64,000 nucleotides of DNA from Candidatus Obscuribacter sp. GTDB lineage: Bacteria; Cyanobacteriota; Vampirovibrionia; Obscuribacterales; Obscuribacteraceae. The DNA is taken from positions 2,914,001 to 2,978,000 of the forward strand of contig JADJQZ010000001.1 of the NCBI GenBank assembly GCA_016712465.1. Reading direction: 5' to 3'. The position numbers were made by a program, and so were the translations under genes. Positions 45,330 to 52,897 of the stretch are shown here, one piece after another (within the stretch, counting starts at the first letter, position 1; the number at the start of each line of letters is the position of its first letter). A model generated the notes under the pieces. The model did not search any database, was not told the DNA's origin, and saw nothing but the letters and a program-made list of their open reading frames with translations.

Positions 45330-46517
45330 ATGACAAAGCGTTCGTCCAAAATATTAGTAGGCGATCTTCTGGTCAAATCCGAGCTCGTCACCCTGGCTCA
45401 GTTTGCAGATGCCATGCCGGTTTCCCTCAAGACAGGTTTACCGGTTGGGCGCGTTTTAATTGCTTCCGGTTTTCTCGATGAAGAGAAGTTCAAGCAGGTG
45501 CTGACCGTGCAGAGCTTGATTCGCGACCACTTGCTCTCCGCAGAAGCCGGGGTGGAAGCCCTTAAACTCATAGCCAGGGACGGCTGTTCCTTAACCCAGG
45601 CCCTTTCCAATCTGGGAGAAACCTGTGATTACTTCGATTCCACCAATAGACTTGGTGAAATCCTGGCGGAAGCAGGCATCGTAGACGAAGCTGTACTGGA
45701 AGATACACTGGCCGTCTCTATTACCACTGGTCTGCCCCTGGCCAGAGTGCTGGCCATGCGCGGCAATATCGCCGAAGCGGTAGCTTACATGGCGCTTTGT
45801 GCCCAGTGTTTGATCCGTGACGGCAAGTTGGACCGGGAGACGGCAATCAAGGCTATCAAATTGGTCAATGAAAACCTGGACAGCTTGCAGTCCATGGGTA
45901 TCAAGTCTCGCCCCGGCGCTATCAGCCTGCGCAAAGCCAATAGTTTGAGGTTGGGCGAGTTGCTCTTGCTCTCGGGAATGGTAGATGACAAGGACATAAT
46001 TGCCGCCGTGGAGGAAGGTCTGACCGACGAACAGCCGCTCGGGAAAGTATTGACGAGGGTAGGCATTATTTCCGAGGTAGAACTTGGTCAGGCCCTGGCT
46101 ATCCAGGAAATGATCAATAATCGCACCCTCAATCCCGATGATGCTACTTATGTGCTTTCCAGCGTCAAAGGTTCAGGCATGTCGCTTTCCAAGGCTATCT
46201 CTCAGACCGACAAGCTTAAAGACGGCGAAGAAGAACTGGCCTCCATCGATGTTTTCCTGGCCTTTCTCGGACTGGGGGTAGAGGCAGACTACAAAGCCCT
46301 GAAGGAAAGCTGCAAACAAAATCAGACTTCGCTTCTGGACTGCATCAAAGAGGAAAAGCGGCTGGACGCAAAACTTGCAAAGCCCGTTTTCGACTGCTAT
46401 GAGTTATACCGCTCCGGCAAGCTGGATGATGACCAGTGCGCCTTTGCCGTGCACATGATGGCGGCAAGCGGTCAGCTCGACCTGGCGGACTTGCTTAAGA
46501 GACTGAACTGGCAGTAA
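45330..46517 (+). CDS. Four tandem MshEN/GspE-N-like repeats, candidate c-di-GMP receptor
   Basis: 395 residues, no signal. Four repeats of about 90 residues at 8-98, 105-190, 205-292 and 306-395; the second and third begin RLGEIL/RLGELL, continue with a G(I/M)VD turn, an L..AL/V segment and PL(A/G)(R/K)VL, then G-I-I/N-I-E and a helix ending LI..G.L. This is the pattern of the N-terminal domain of type II secretion/type IV pilus ATPases (T2SSE_N/MshEN), which in MshE binds c-di-GMP. No ATPase domain follows, so this is a free-standing repeat protein. The fourth repeat is diverged. It converges, with eight bases between stops, on a degenerate GGDEF gene. Binding is an inference. Confidence 0.8.
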   Translation: MTKRSSKILVGDLLVKSELVTLAQFADAMPVSLKTGLPVGRVLIASGFLDEEKFKQVLTVQSLIRDHLLSAEAGVEALKLIARDGCSLTQALSNLGETCDYFDSTNRLGEILAEAGIVDEAVLEDTLAVSITTGLPLARVLAMRGNIAEAVAYMALCAQCLIRDGKLDRETAIKAIKLVNENLDSLQSMGIKSRPGAISLRKANSLRLGELLLLSGMVDDKDIIAAVEEGLTDEQPLGKVLTRVGIISEVELGQALAIQEMINNRTLNPDDATYVLSSVKGSGMSLSKAISQTDKLKDGEEELASIDVFLAFLGLGVEADYKALKESCKQNQTSLLDCIKEEKRLDAKLAKPVFDCYELYRSGKLDDDQCAFAVHMMAASGQLDLADLLKRLNWQ

Positions 46518-46525
46518 TAACTAAA

Positions 46526-47260
46526 TCAGGCTTCTGCTTCGATGCTGGCGGTTACGGTTTGATTGCCGCCGCTCTCGCTAGCCTTTTTGGCGGCGTTAAC
46601 AGCAGCCTCTACCAGTTCATCAGCTTTCTGGGCGTTACCGGGATAACCGGCGATACCTTGTGAGACGGTGACATGCCAGTTCTGGCCAACGTCAGAGACG
46701 CGCTCCAGCATAATCTTGGCGCGAATACGCTCGGCCAGTACAGACACGCCCTTAGGATCCGTCTCAGGGCAGATCACCAGGAAGGTGTCTGTGTCATAAC
46801 GAGCCGGAATGTCCACGTCACGAACTTTGCCCATGATGAAATTAGCGGTGCCCTTGAGTACCGAGTCGACGGTATTCTGCCCGAAACTTTTGCTTACTTT
46901 GGCCATTTCATCAACTTTGATAACAAGCAAACCGAGGGAATGCTTGTAACGCTTGGTCCGCTTCAACTCGTCACGGAGAATGCGCATGACGGTGTTGCGA
47001 TTGTAAAGCTCCGTAACGGAATCAAGAAGGGCAATGCGTTCAGCTTCCTGCTGATCACCCTTACCTGTATAGGTGGAAGACTGTACATTGGAGAGGTAGG
47101 AACCCTGTTCCAGTTCCCGAAACCGGCTCTGGGCATCGGCTTGGGGCTGCGGCTTAGCCGACTGATTGAGGTTGCCCGTGTTTCTGAGCTGATTCAACTT
47201 CTGCCGAAATAGACCTTCTCTAGCAAAAAGCGGGACCTGGTCTTTGTCGAACGTTGGCAT
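46526..47260 (-). CDS. Degenerate GGDEF-domain protein with intact inhibitory site (second copy)
   Basis: 244 residues from ATG 47260, with GAGG seven bases upstream. A polar N-terminal region (1-75) precedes a GGDEF fold (ALLDSVTELYNRNTVMRIL to VSQGIAGYP). The active-site position reads DTDTF (156-160) in place of GGDEF, and DxDxFKxxND is replaced by IKVDEMAKVSKSFG, so catalysis is not expected. The inhibitory RxxD (RDVD 147-150) is intact five residues upstream (IPARY). Same fold and same pattern of loss as the gene at 32403, though N-termini differ. It faces the MshEN-like gene. Confidence 0.85.
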   Translation of the reverse strand: MPTFDKDQVPLFAREGLFRQKLNQLRNTGNLNQSAKPQPQADAQSRFRELEQGSYLSNVQSSTYTGKGDQQEAERIALLDSVTELYNRNTVMRILRDELKRTKRYKHSLGLLVIKVDEMAKVSKSFGQNTVDSVLKGTANFIMGKVRDVDIPARYDTDTFLVICPETDPKGVSVLAERIRAKIMLERVSDVGQNWHVTVSQGIAGYPGNAQKADELVEAAVNAAKKASESGGNQTVTASIEAEA

Positions 47261-47758
47261 CTTTATCCTCACAAGTTACCGTCGAAAGCTAAAGGCGAAT
47301 CGGTAATTCACCCAGAACACTACTCTTATATCATACCGAAGTCTTGTCAACTTAGTCTGTAAGCCTAAATACATAAGCAAATTGGATTCCAGAAGATGAA
47401 CTGCCGCTCAGGTTTGCAGGGGCAGTCTGATAACTCGCAACGCGAGACATTGAGAAGCTCTTGTACCGCCACCACTAGCGGTATCATCGCCAGGGCAGTC
47501 TCAATCTTGTCAAGTTTGAATTGTTGTGAGTTAAATTTCAGCAGCAGACATAAAATATTTGTGCCGAGTCCATCACTTGAGATCTTTGTGAGGCACCATA
47601 ACTGTGCCAGACCTAGGCTCTCCAGCTATTGAAGACATATACAAACGGCACAATGGTGCCTCTTGACGGCTATGCTGTTATGGTCGAATATATCTGCAAC
47701 CGCTAAGAAGTAAGCCCGTTGCTCGCGTGATCTTCTTACTGCAAATGCCACCAGGCTA
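47261..47758. other. About 500 bases without a clear gene
   Basis: The gap separates the degenerate GGDEF gene and the START-like gene, which diverge. A 78-codon ORF at 47396-47632 has Cys/Ser/Arg-rich random composition and no good start, so it is not called. The only clear structure is the inverted repeat at 47590-47662. Confidence 0.5.
47590..47662. repeat. Long inverted repeat with 38-base loop
   Basis: GAGGCACCATAACTGTGCC (47590-47608) pairs with GGCACAATGGTGCCTC (47647-47662): 16 base pairs with a three-base bulge. It lies about 100 bases before the START-like gene. It may be a hairpin of an RNA leader, a terminator without T tail, or a protein-binding pair. Confidence 0.6.
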
Positions 47759-48556
47759 ATGCCAAGGGGATCGAGACCAGAAATGTTCAAGTACGCAAAG
47801 AGCACCGGTAAAAATACCGGTAAGGCCGCCAGATTTCTCGCAGGTTATAGTTTATCAATCGCCCCGATTCTCACCCTTGCCTTGATGCTATCGGCGGTGC
47901 CCGAAGTGAAGGCTCAGGTTGTGCGCGATGCAAGCCGCCTGGCTATCGAACTTCCAGCTGAAAGCACGGATGAGAAGAAAAAACTGGATAAAGGCGAAGT
48001 CGTTGTAGGTCTCAAAGACGTAGGCTCAACGAAATTTGTCACCGGAAAAATAATTATCGATCAGTCACCGGACAAAGTCTGGCCCATAATGGTCAATCCC
48101 TTTGAATTCAGAGGGCGCATTTCACCGCGGGTAAAAAACGTAGAAGTAATGACGGATCAAAGCCATCTCTCAGTTCTGCGTATGACCATGGATACAGCGC
48201 CTCTGCCCCTTTTGCCCCAGCTCTCCTATACTGTCGAGTCTCGCTACGAACAAAACGAAAAAGGCGGGCGCATCGAATTCAGACGCATAGCCGGAACCTT
48301 GAAAGATTTCAGAGGTTTCTGGGAAATGAGCCCCGCCCACGGTGGCACCAAGACTCAGCTCACCTACAGCATGTTCCTCGATCCGGGCTTCTTTGTGCCC
48401 CAGTGGATCGTCAGAGAGGGCGTTAAGAGCGAATTGCCGAGAACTCTAGTAGCCTTGCGCAAACGCATCAAAGCAGTTTATGAAGACCAGCAGAGACCGG
48501 AAAGCCATACCATTCTGGCCGCTAATCTTAATGCTAGCCACCACAATTTACACTAA
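47759..48556 (+). CDS. Secreted START/SRPBCC-like protein
   Basis: 265 residues (257 if ATG 47783 is used). A basic region then a long hydrophobic stretch (YSLSIAPILTLALMLSAVPEVKA) gives a signal peptide or anchor. Residues 85-240 follow the polyketide-cyclase/START pattern: GKIIIDQSPDKVWPIMVNPF, ISPRVKNVEVM, an antiparallel sheet (LSYTVESRYEQNEKGGRIEF) and a final long helix (WIVREGVKSELPRTLVALRKRI). Such folds bind lipids or other hydrophobic ligands. An extracytoplasmic lipid carrier is one possibility. It converges on the PBP4 gene with 14 bases between. Confidence 0.78.
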   Translation: MPRGSRPEMFKYAKSTGKNTGKAARFLAGYSLSIAPILTLALMLSAVPEVKAQVVRDASRLAIELPAESTDEKKKLDKGEVVVGLKDVGSTKFVTGKIIIDQSPDKVWPIMVNPFEFRGRISPRVKNVEVMTDQSHLSVLRMTMDTAPLPLLPQLSYTVESRYEQNEKGGRIEFRRIAGTLKDFRGFWEMSPAHGGTKTQLTYSMFLDPGFFVPQWIVREGVKSELPRTLVALRKRIKAVYEDQQRPESHTILAANLNASHHNLH

Positions 48557-48570
48557 CTGCAACGGCTAGA

Positions 48571-50184
48571 TTACTGCTTTTCAGGCACGCTGACCTTAGT
48601 TGGGGCCGCAGCGGCAGGCGGAGCAGGCAGGGGAAGGCGGCGCAATCTTTCGATTAAGTCACCCAGAACCATTCGTACATCCTTGACGGATGCAGTGTGC
48701 CCGTTCACCAGGGCTGTGACGGCCAGCTTACGTCCCTCGAAGGTTTCCAACACGCCGCTGAGACCTCTGACAGTCTCCATGGCGCCGGTCTTAAAGTGAA
48801 AGCGTCCGCCGCCCTTGCTGTCGCTTACGCGCATCAGTTCAATGTACTCAGGATGCTTCTTTTGCATATAACGCAGAACAAGATTCAGGGCATGGGGAGT
48901 TATGGAGTTTTTGCGAGACAGCCCGCAGCCGTCGAACAGCACCACTTCGGCATTAGGAACGGCAATGGCAGAGAGCCATTCACCCATGCGAGCCAGCCCC
49001 CGGTCCTCCAGGGTCATTGTGCTCTGGGCTTGCTTGGCATTCTTGCTTAGATGGCCTTGCCCATCGCTTCTGGTACCGGCAATAGTGCGCAAAAATTGCT
49101 GGGCGTACAAATTGTCGCTTTCATAGAGGCAGAGCCTGATCAGTTGAGGAAGCCCCTTAGAGGAATGCTCGGCCATCACCTGTGCAGGCTGCTTGGCCAG
49201 GAAACCAGGGATTTTCTCACCCTTATAAATCTTATGTTCGAAATTGAGGCCGCTCTCGCTCAAAGCATTCATAAACAAAGCCATGTTGAAGGCAGTAGGA
49301 TTGCCGACTACAAAGGGACCGTCCTTATGTACCTTGGCGTCGTGTTTGCCATTCGGACCAATGGCCAGTCCACGAAAAAGCTTGACGGTCTGGGTCTTCT
49401 CATCAAACAATAAAAACGCGGAAGCCAGGTCTGCGGCCAGGACTCCATCCAGAACTGCATTTAAGTTAGCATTCACACCAGTCTCACCATCTTCAATCTT
49501 CATGGTGCTGGGAATGCCGCCAGTAAAGGCAATGTTTTTATCCACCACTAGACTGGAGGAAACCGGCATCCACTCCTGTCCAAAGTCTTCCAGAAGCCAG
49601 TGCACATGAAAATTGTCGGCACTACCCGCGGGAGATAATTGATAAATTTTGCCTCTGACACCATTCAGGCGAATGCCGCTTTTACCGCCGTCGAAATTGC
49701 GAAGGGACAAAATCAAACTAGCCAGATCTCCCCGGCTGAAGGATGGGTCCTCGCTGGTCTCAATGGCCAGGTCTCCATTCAAAAGGTCTTCCTTGACACT
49801 GCCATTGGTTAAGAGTCGGGTCTTGTAGACAAAGTCTTTGCCGACCAGGTCGTAAAGACAAGCCGTGGTGAGAATTTTCGCCGTGGATGCAGGTGTGTGT
49901 CTTTTATTGCCGTTTGATTGGAACAGTACCTGACCGCTGGCCAGATCCATAACCTCTACTCCCACGCGGGAGTGACGTATCTCAGGTCTTTCCAGCCAGG
50001 CTCGAATATTCTTTTCCAGGGCCGAGTCAGGACTAGCCTGCACCGATTTGGTAGCAGTGCCGGCCACGGGACTTCTGGAAGCCGCTGTTTTCTTCTTTTG
50101 AACGGTGCCCCCAGGCCTGGCCTCAAGCCCTAAAATACTGCAGGAGAGCGCCACAACCAGAGATAGCAAAACGGCTCTCGACAT
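48571..50184 (-). CDS. dacB: D-alanyl-D-alanine carboxypeptidase/endopeptidase, PBP4 (S13) family
   Basis: 537 residues from ATG 50184. Signal peptide LLSLVVALSCSILGLEA. Penicillin-binding motifs: SxxK at Ser100-Thr-Ala-Lys103 (PASTAKILTT), SxN as YESDNLYAQQ, and KTG in FHFKTGAMETVRG. The long insert between the first two motifs is typical of S13. It removes terminal D-Ala or cuts cross-links in peptidoglycan. Two bases separate its ATG from the stop of the upstream hydroxybutyrate dehydrogenase (TAG-AA-ATG), so translation is coupled. A Lys/Ala-rich linker and Pro/Ala C-terminal tail are additions. Confidence 0.92.
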   Translation of the reverse strand: MSRAVLLSLVVALSCSILGLEARPGGTVQKKKTAASRSPVAGTATKSVQASPDSALEKNIRAWLERPEIRHSRVGVEVMDLASGQVLFQSNGNKRHTPASTAKILTTACLYDLVGKDFVYKTRLLTNGSVKEDLLNGDLAIETSEDPSFSRGDLASLILSLRNFDGGKSGIRLNGVRGKIYQLSPAGSADNFHVHWLLEDFGQEWMPVSSSLVVDKNIAFTGGIPSTMKIEDGETGVNANLNAVLDGVLAADLASAFLLFDEKTQTVKLFRGLAIGPNGKHDAKVHKDGPFVVGNPTAFNMALFMNALSESGLNFEHKIYKGEKIPGFLAKQPAQVMAEHSSKGLPQLIRLCLYESDNLYAQQFLRTIAGTRSDGQGHLSKNAKQAQSTMTLEDRGLARMGEWLSAIAVPNAEVVLFDGCGLSRKNSITPHALNLVLRYMQKKHPEYIELMRVSDSKGGGRFHFKTGAMETVRGLSGVLETFEGRKLAVTALVNGHTASVKDVRMVLGDLIERLRRLPLPAPPAAAAPTKVSVPEKQ

Positions 50185-50186
50185 TT

Positions 50187-50981
50187 CTATCTGGCCGTCC
50201 AGCCGCCATCTATCGGCAAACTGGAGCCGGTGATGGAACCGGCCAGATCTGATACCAGATAGAGACAAAACTGTGCCAGTTCATCCAGGGCAACGAAACG
50301 GTTAGAGGGCTGTTTCTCGCTGATCAATCTATGTCTGGCTTCGGCTATGGAAATTCCATCTACGGCGGCAATAGCCTCCACTTGCTTCTGGACAAGTGGG
50401 GTCTCCACCCAGCCCGGACAAACGGCATTGCAGGTGATACCGGTATCGGCACATTCCAGGGCCACCACTTTGGTCAGCCCGACTAAACCATGTTTAGCCG
50501 CAACATAGGCTGCTTTCTGGGTGGATGCCACCAGTCCGTGCACGGAAGCGATATTGATGATCCGTCCCCAATTCTTAGCCTTCATGGAAGGAAGACACAT
50601 CCGGATGCTATGAAAAGAGGCGGAGAGATTGATGGAAATCACTTGTTCCCACTTCTCTACGGGGAACTCCTCCACCAGAGCCGTGTGCTGGATGCCGGCA
50701 TTATTGACGAGCACATCGACTTCGCCGAAGGCCTTGAGAGCTTCATTGATAAAATGCTCTACTTCCGTGACGCGGGACATATCCGTCGGCACATGGATTG
50801 CTTCTTTTGCTCCGGCGGCCTTCAGGTCGGTGAGCACCTTCTCTATTTCAGCCTCCGAACCAAAACCATTGATGGCAATATTCAAATGCTTCTCAGCCAG
50901 GGCCAGGGCCACCGCCCTGCCGATACCACTGGTAGCGCCAGTCACCACCGCCGATCTGGCTGAAGTCTTAAATGCTGTCAT
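50187..50981 (-). CDS. D-3-hydroxybutyrate dehydrogenase (SDR)
   Basis: 264 residues. Oxidises 3-hydroxybutyrate to acetoacetate with NAD. The SDR core has TGATSGIGRAVA, NNAGIQH, Ser in NIASVHGLVAS, and Tyr-x-x-x-Lys in YVAAKHGLVG. The stretches VASTQKAAYVAAKHG and CNAVCPGWVETPLVQKQ are characteristic of hydroxybutyrate dehydrogenases rather than FabG. This hints at polyhydroxybutyrate or ketone-body use. Acyl-CoA thioesterase lies 18 bases upstream and PBP4 two bases downstream, all on one transcript. Confidence 0.88.
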   Translation of the reverse strand: MTAFKTSARSAVVTGATSGIGRAVALALAEKHLNIAINGFGSEAEIEKVLTDLKAAGAKEAIHVPTDMSRVTEVEHFINEALKAFGEVDVLVNNAGIQHTALVEEFPVEKWEQVISINLSASFHSIRMCLPSMKAKNWGRIINIASVHGLVASTQKAAYVAAKHGLVGLTKVVALECADTGITCNAVCPGWVETPLVQKQVEAIAAVDGISIAEARHRLISEKQPSNRFVALDELAQFCLYLVSDLAGSITGSSLPIDGGWTAR

Positions 50982-50999
50982 TGAGGCTGCCTAACTCCT

Positions 51000-51425
51000 T
51001 TATTTCTCAAACTGCTTATACATTTTTACAATCTGCGGCGGCAATCTTACCGGTTTATGAGTTTGAGCCGAAATGAACAAACCCTGATGGGAGGCCTCCG
51101 TATAGACCTCTCCATCAACCGTGAACTCTCCGCGAAAGGTCATGGTGGCAGCGGTGATACCATCGATCCACATCCTGCCACGGGGCTTATCAAATAGCCT
51201 GATGGCCTTTTTGTACTTTATCTGACTGCCAGCCAGGATAGGCAGGTAGCCGTCCGCCATCAGACCCTCGAGGGGGAAATATTCTTCCAGAATCTTCAAG
51301 CGCATGTCTTCAAGCCAGCGAAAATAGCTGATGTTTGAGACATGGCCGGCATAGTCAATGTCGTAAGTTGAAACACGCACATCAAGGCCGACTTCAAAAC
51401 AACGAGCAGAGACTTTTTCAGTCAA
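51000..51425 (-). CDS. 4HBT-family acyl-CoA thioesterase
   Basis: 141 residues with the hot-dog fold pattern: VRVSTYDIDYAGHVSNISYFRWLEDMR, where the Asp in DYAGHV is the catalytic-type residue of 4-hydroxybenzoyl-CoA thioesterase/YbgC/FadM enzymes. It would release acyl groups from CoA. It is the first gene of the operon with the hydroxybutyrate dehydrogenase and PBP4. A substrate of the 3-hydroxyacyl-CoA type would fit its neighbour, but specificity cannot be read from sequence. Confidence 0.85.
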   Translation of the reverse strand: MTEKVSARCFEVGLDVRVSTYDIDYAGHVSNISYFRWLEDMRLKILEEYFPLEGLMADGYLPILAGSQIKYKKAIRLFDKPRGRMWIDGITAATMTFRGEFTVDGEVYTEASHQGLFISAQTHKPVRLPPQIVKMYKQFEK

Positions 51426-51508
51426 GGGACACTCCGGGGTGAGGACGCCATGATCATATCAGCCTCACCCGGGGTAGCTCCTTCCGCTTGTAAAGTATGA
51501 TGTATGAC

Positions 51509-51985
51509 TTAACCGGCTTTCTTTTGCGGCGTCTTTTTGTCAAGCATTTTCTGATAGCGACCGGCGTGGAAAGCTTCCACAATCTTGAGAGCTTTGAAAC
51601 GCTTGGCAGCGCTGGCGAAGATCTCAGCGTGGACACGTGATTCGTTGGCCTGCTCCACAAACTCAAGGGCAGCCTCGGCCTTGCCTTCCGCTATGGCTTC
51701 TTGCTCGAACTGGGGATACATCACATTCGTCTCATAGAGTTCGCCCTCTATGGCCAGTTCCAAAAGTCTTTCCACAGTCAGTTCATGGCTGGGGTAGATA
51801 AGCTCAAGATGAGCGAAAGCGTGGGCCGTTTCTTCATTAGCGGTTTTCTCAAAGAGAGCGGCCACCTCTTCGTCTCCCAGTTGTCTTGCCATTTTGGCGA
51901 AGAACAGGTACTTGCGGTTTGCCATAGACTCACCGGCAAAGGCAGCTTCCAGATTTTTCTTGGTATTCGAAGCTTCGATATTCAT
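51509..51985 (-). CDS. Rubrerythrin without rubredoxin domain
   Basis: 158 residues. Diiron peroxide-reducing protein. Ligand motifs are present in order: AFAGESMANRKY, NEETAHAF (ExxH), GELYETNVMYP and NESRVHAEIF (ExxH). The C-terminal Cys4 rubredoxin domain of classic rubrerythrin is missing, so electrons must come from another carrier. GAGG lies upstream of ATG 51985. A Fur/PerR-box-like palindrome is at 52029-52043, between this gene and the regulator gene, indicating peroxide or iron control. Confidence 0.92.
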   Translation of the reverse strand: MNIEASNTKKNLEAAFAGESMANRKYLFFAKMARQLGDEEVAALFEKTANEETAHAFAHLELIYPSHELTVERLLELAIEGELYETNVMYPQFEQEAIAEGKAEAALEFVEQANESRVHAEIFASAAKRFKALKIVEAFHAGRYQKMLDKKTPQKKAG

Positions 51986-52028
51986 GATTTATATCCTCAT
52001 AATTCAACTATATAGAGTTCTTCTACTT

Positions 52029-52043
52029 TTAGACACCGTCTAA
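52029..52043. promoter_or_regulatory. Fur/PerR-type operator before rubrerythrin
   Basis: TTAGACACCGTCTAA is a near-perfect 7-1-7 inverted repeat (one mismatch), 44 bases before the rubrerythrin start. It shares TTAGA-N5-TCTAA with the operator at 52503-52517 before the regulator gene itself. Confidence 0.65.
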
Positions 52044-52060
52044 GTGCAAGGCAAAAAAAA

Positions 52061-52486
52061 TCACCCTTTACGCTTGCCGAAAAAGGTTATGCGGTAGTCT
52101 TCCACGTCGAAAGCACCATCAAGAAACCCTTCCGAAAGCTTGAGCGGCAGATTTTTCACTTCTTCCGGTCTGACATCAATGATTTTGCCGCTTTCTGTAT
52201 CGACAAAATGATGATGCTGACTGGTGTTTGCATCGTACCTGGACTTGCCCGGTTCTACCACCACCTCGATGAGAACCCCGGCTTCCACCAGGCAATTGAG
52301 GGTGTTGTAGACCGTGGCCCGGGAAAGGGGTACGGGCAAGCTCTCCGATACAGCCTGGAATACTTCGTCGGCCGTCGGATGGCTGTGGGTAGAAAGCAGA
52401 AACTGGGCAATTACAGCGCGCTGGGGCGTTGGCTTCACCCCATGTTTGAGAAGTAATTGTTCGATCTCGTAAGACATTGCTCTCAT
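52061..52486 (-). CDS. Fur-family regulator, PerR-like
   Basis: 141 residues from ATG 52486 (138 from ATG 52477; either is possible). The DNA-binding winged helix contains TPQRAVIAQFLL and LSRATVYNTLNCLVEAG, a Fur signature. The metal-sensing region has SQHHHFVDTESGKIIDV. The two CxxC pairs that bind structural zinc in PerR and many Fur proteins are absent; the protein has one Cys only. Gene context (rubrerythrin) and operator pairs suggest a peroxide sensor of PerR type, not an iron-uptake Fur, but this cannot be settled by sequence. It is probably autoregulated. Confidence 0.9.
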   Translation of the reverse strand: MRAMSYEIEQLLLKHGVKPTPQRAVIAQFLLSTHSHPTADEVFQAVSESLPVPLSRATVYNTLNCLVEAGVLIEVVVEPGKSRYDANTSQHHHFVDTESGKIIDVRPEEVKNLPLKLSEGFLDGAFDVEDYRITFFGKRKG

Positions 52487-52502
52487 TTCCTAACCACACT
52501 AC

Positions 52503-52533
52503 TTAGAATAATTCTAACTGTAGACTTTGTCAA
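52503..52533 (-). promoter_or_regulatory. Promoter and operator of the Fur/PerR-type gene
   Basis: Read on the minus strand: -35 TTGACA (52533-52528), 17-base spacer, -10 TATTCT (52510-52505). A perfect 7-1-7 palindrome TTAGAATAATTCTAA (52503-52517, + strand) covers the -10 box. Binding there would block RNA polymerase. Confidence 0.75.
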
Positions 52534-52650
52534 CCACTTTTCTACAGATCTTTCATTTGGCTGCCGGTAGGGAGGGTAAAATCTATAACCTGCTAGGCTT
52601 TAGGGCCGGCAAACCAACTTCGTTCTACTTAATAGTAAGGCTAGCAATTT

Positions 52651-52881
52651 ATGTCCCTTTCCAAAATCAAAGAAGCCATCTCTGCAGGCAAAATGCTCTG
52701 CCCCACCTGCCAGAAGCCCGTCAAAAGCTTTGAAAAGTACGTGGAACTGACTGCCTCGGTATGGGACGGCGCCGGTGACTCCAACCTGGAGACGGCCGGC
52801 AGCAAAGTCACCCTCATTTGCGGCAATGATGACTGTAGCTGGAAGGAACGTACTGAATACTGGGCGGAATATATAAAATAG
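52651..52881 (+). CDS. Small zinc-ribbon-like protein
   Basis: 76 residues. Two Cys pairs, CPTC (residues 17-20) and CGNDDC (57-62), would bind one zinc. The middle is acidic and strand-rich (YVELTASVWDGAGDSNLE). No family recognised. It lies alone between two divergent or convergent genes; the ribosome site is not obvious, although GGC-rich DNA precedes the ATG. The regular Cys spacing and codon use support a real gene. Confidence 0.65.
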   Translation: MSLSKIKEAISAGKMLCPTCQKPVKSFEKYVELTASVWDGAGDSNLETAGSKVTLICGNDDCSWKERTEYWAEYIK

Positions 52882-52897
52882 ATATATAAAGTAAGCG

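Noticed and set aside
47396..47632. 78-codon ORF in an intergenic gap
   Set aside because: No ribosome site, no recognisable fold, Cys/Ser/Arg-rich random composition; described as gap.
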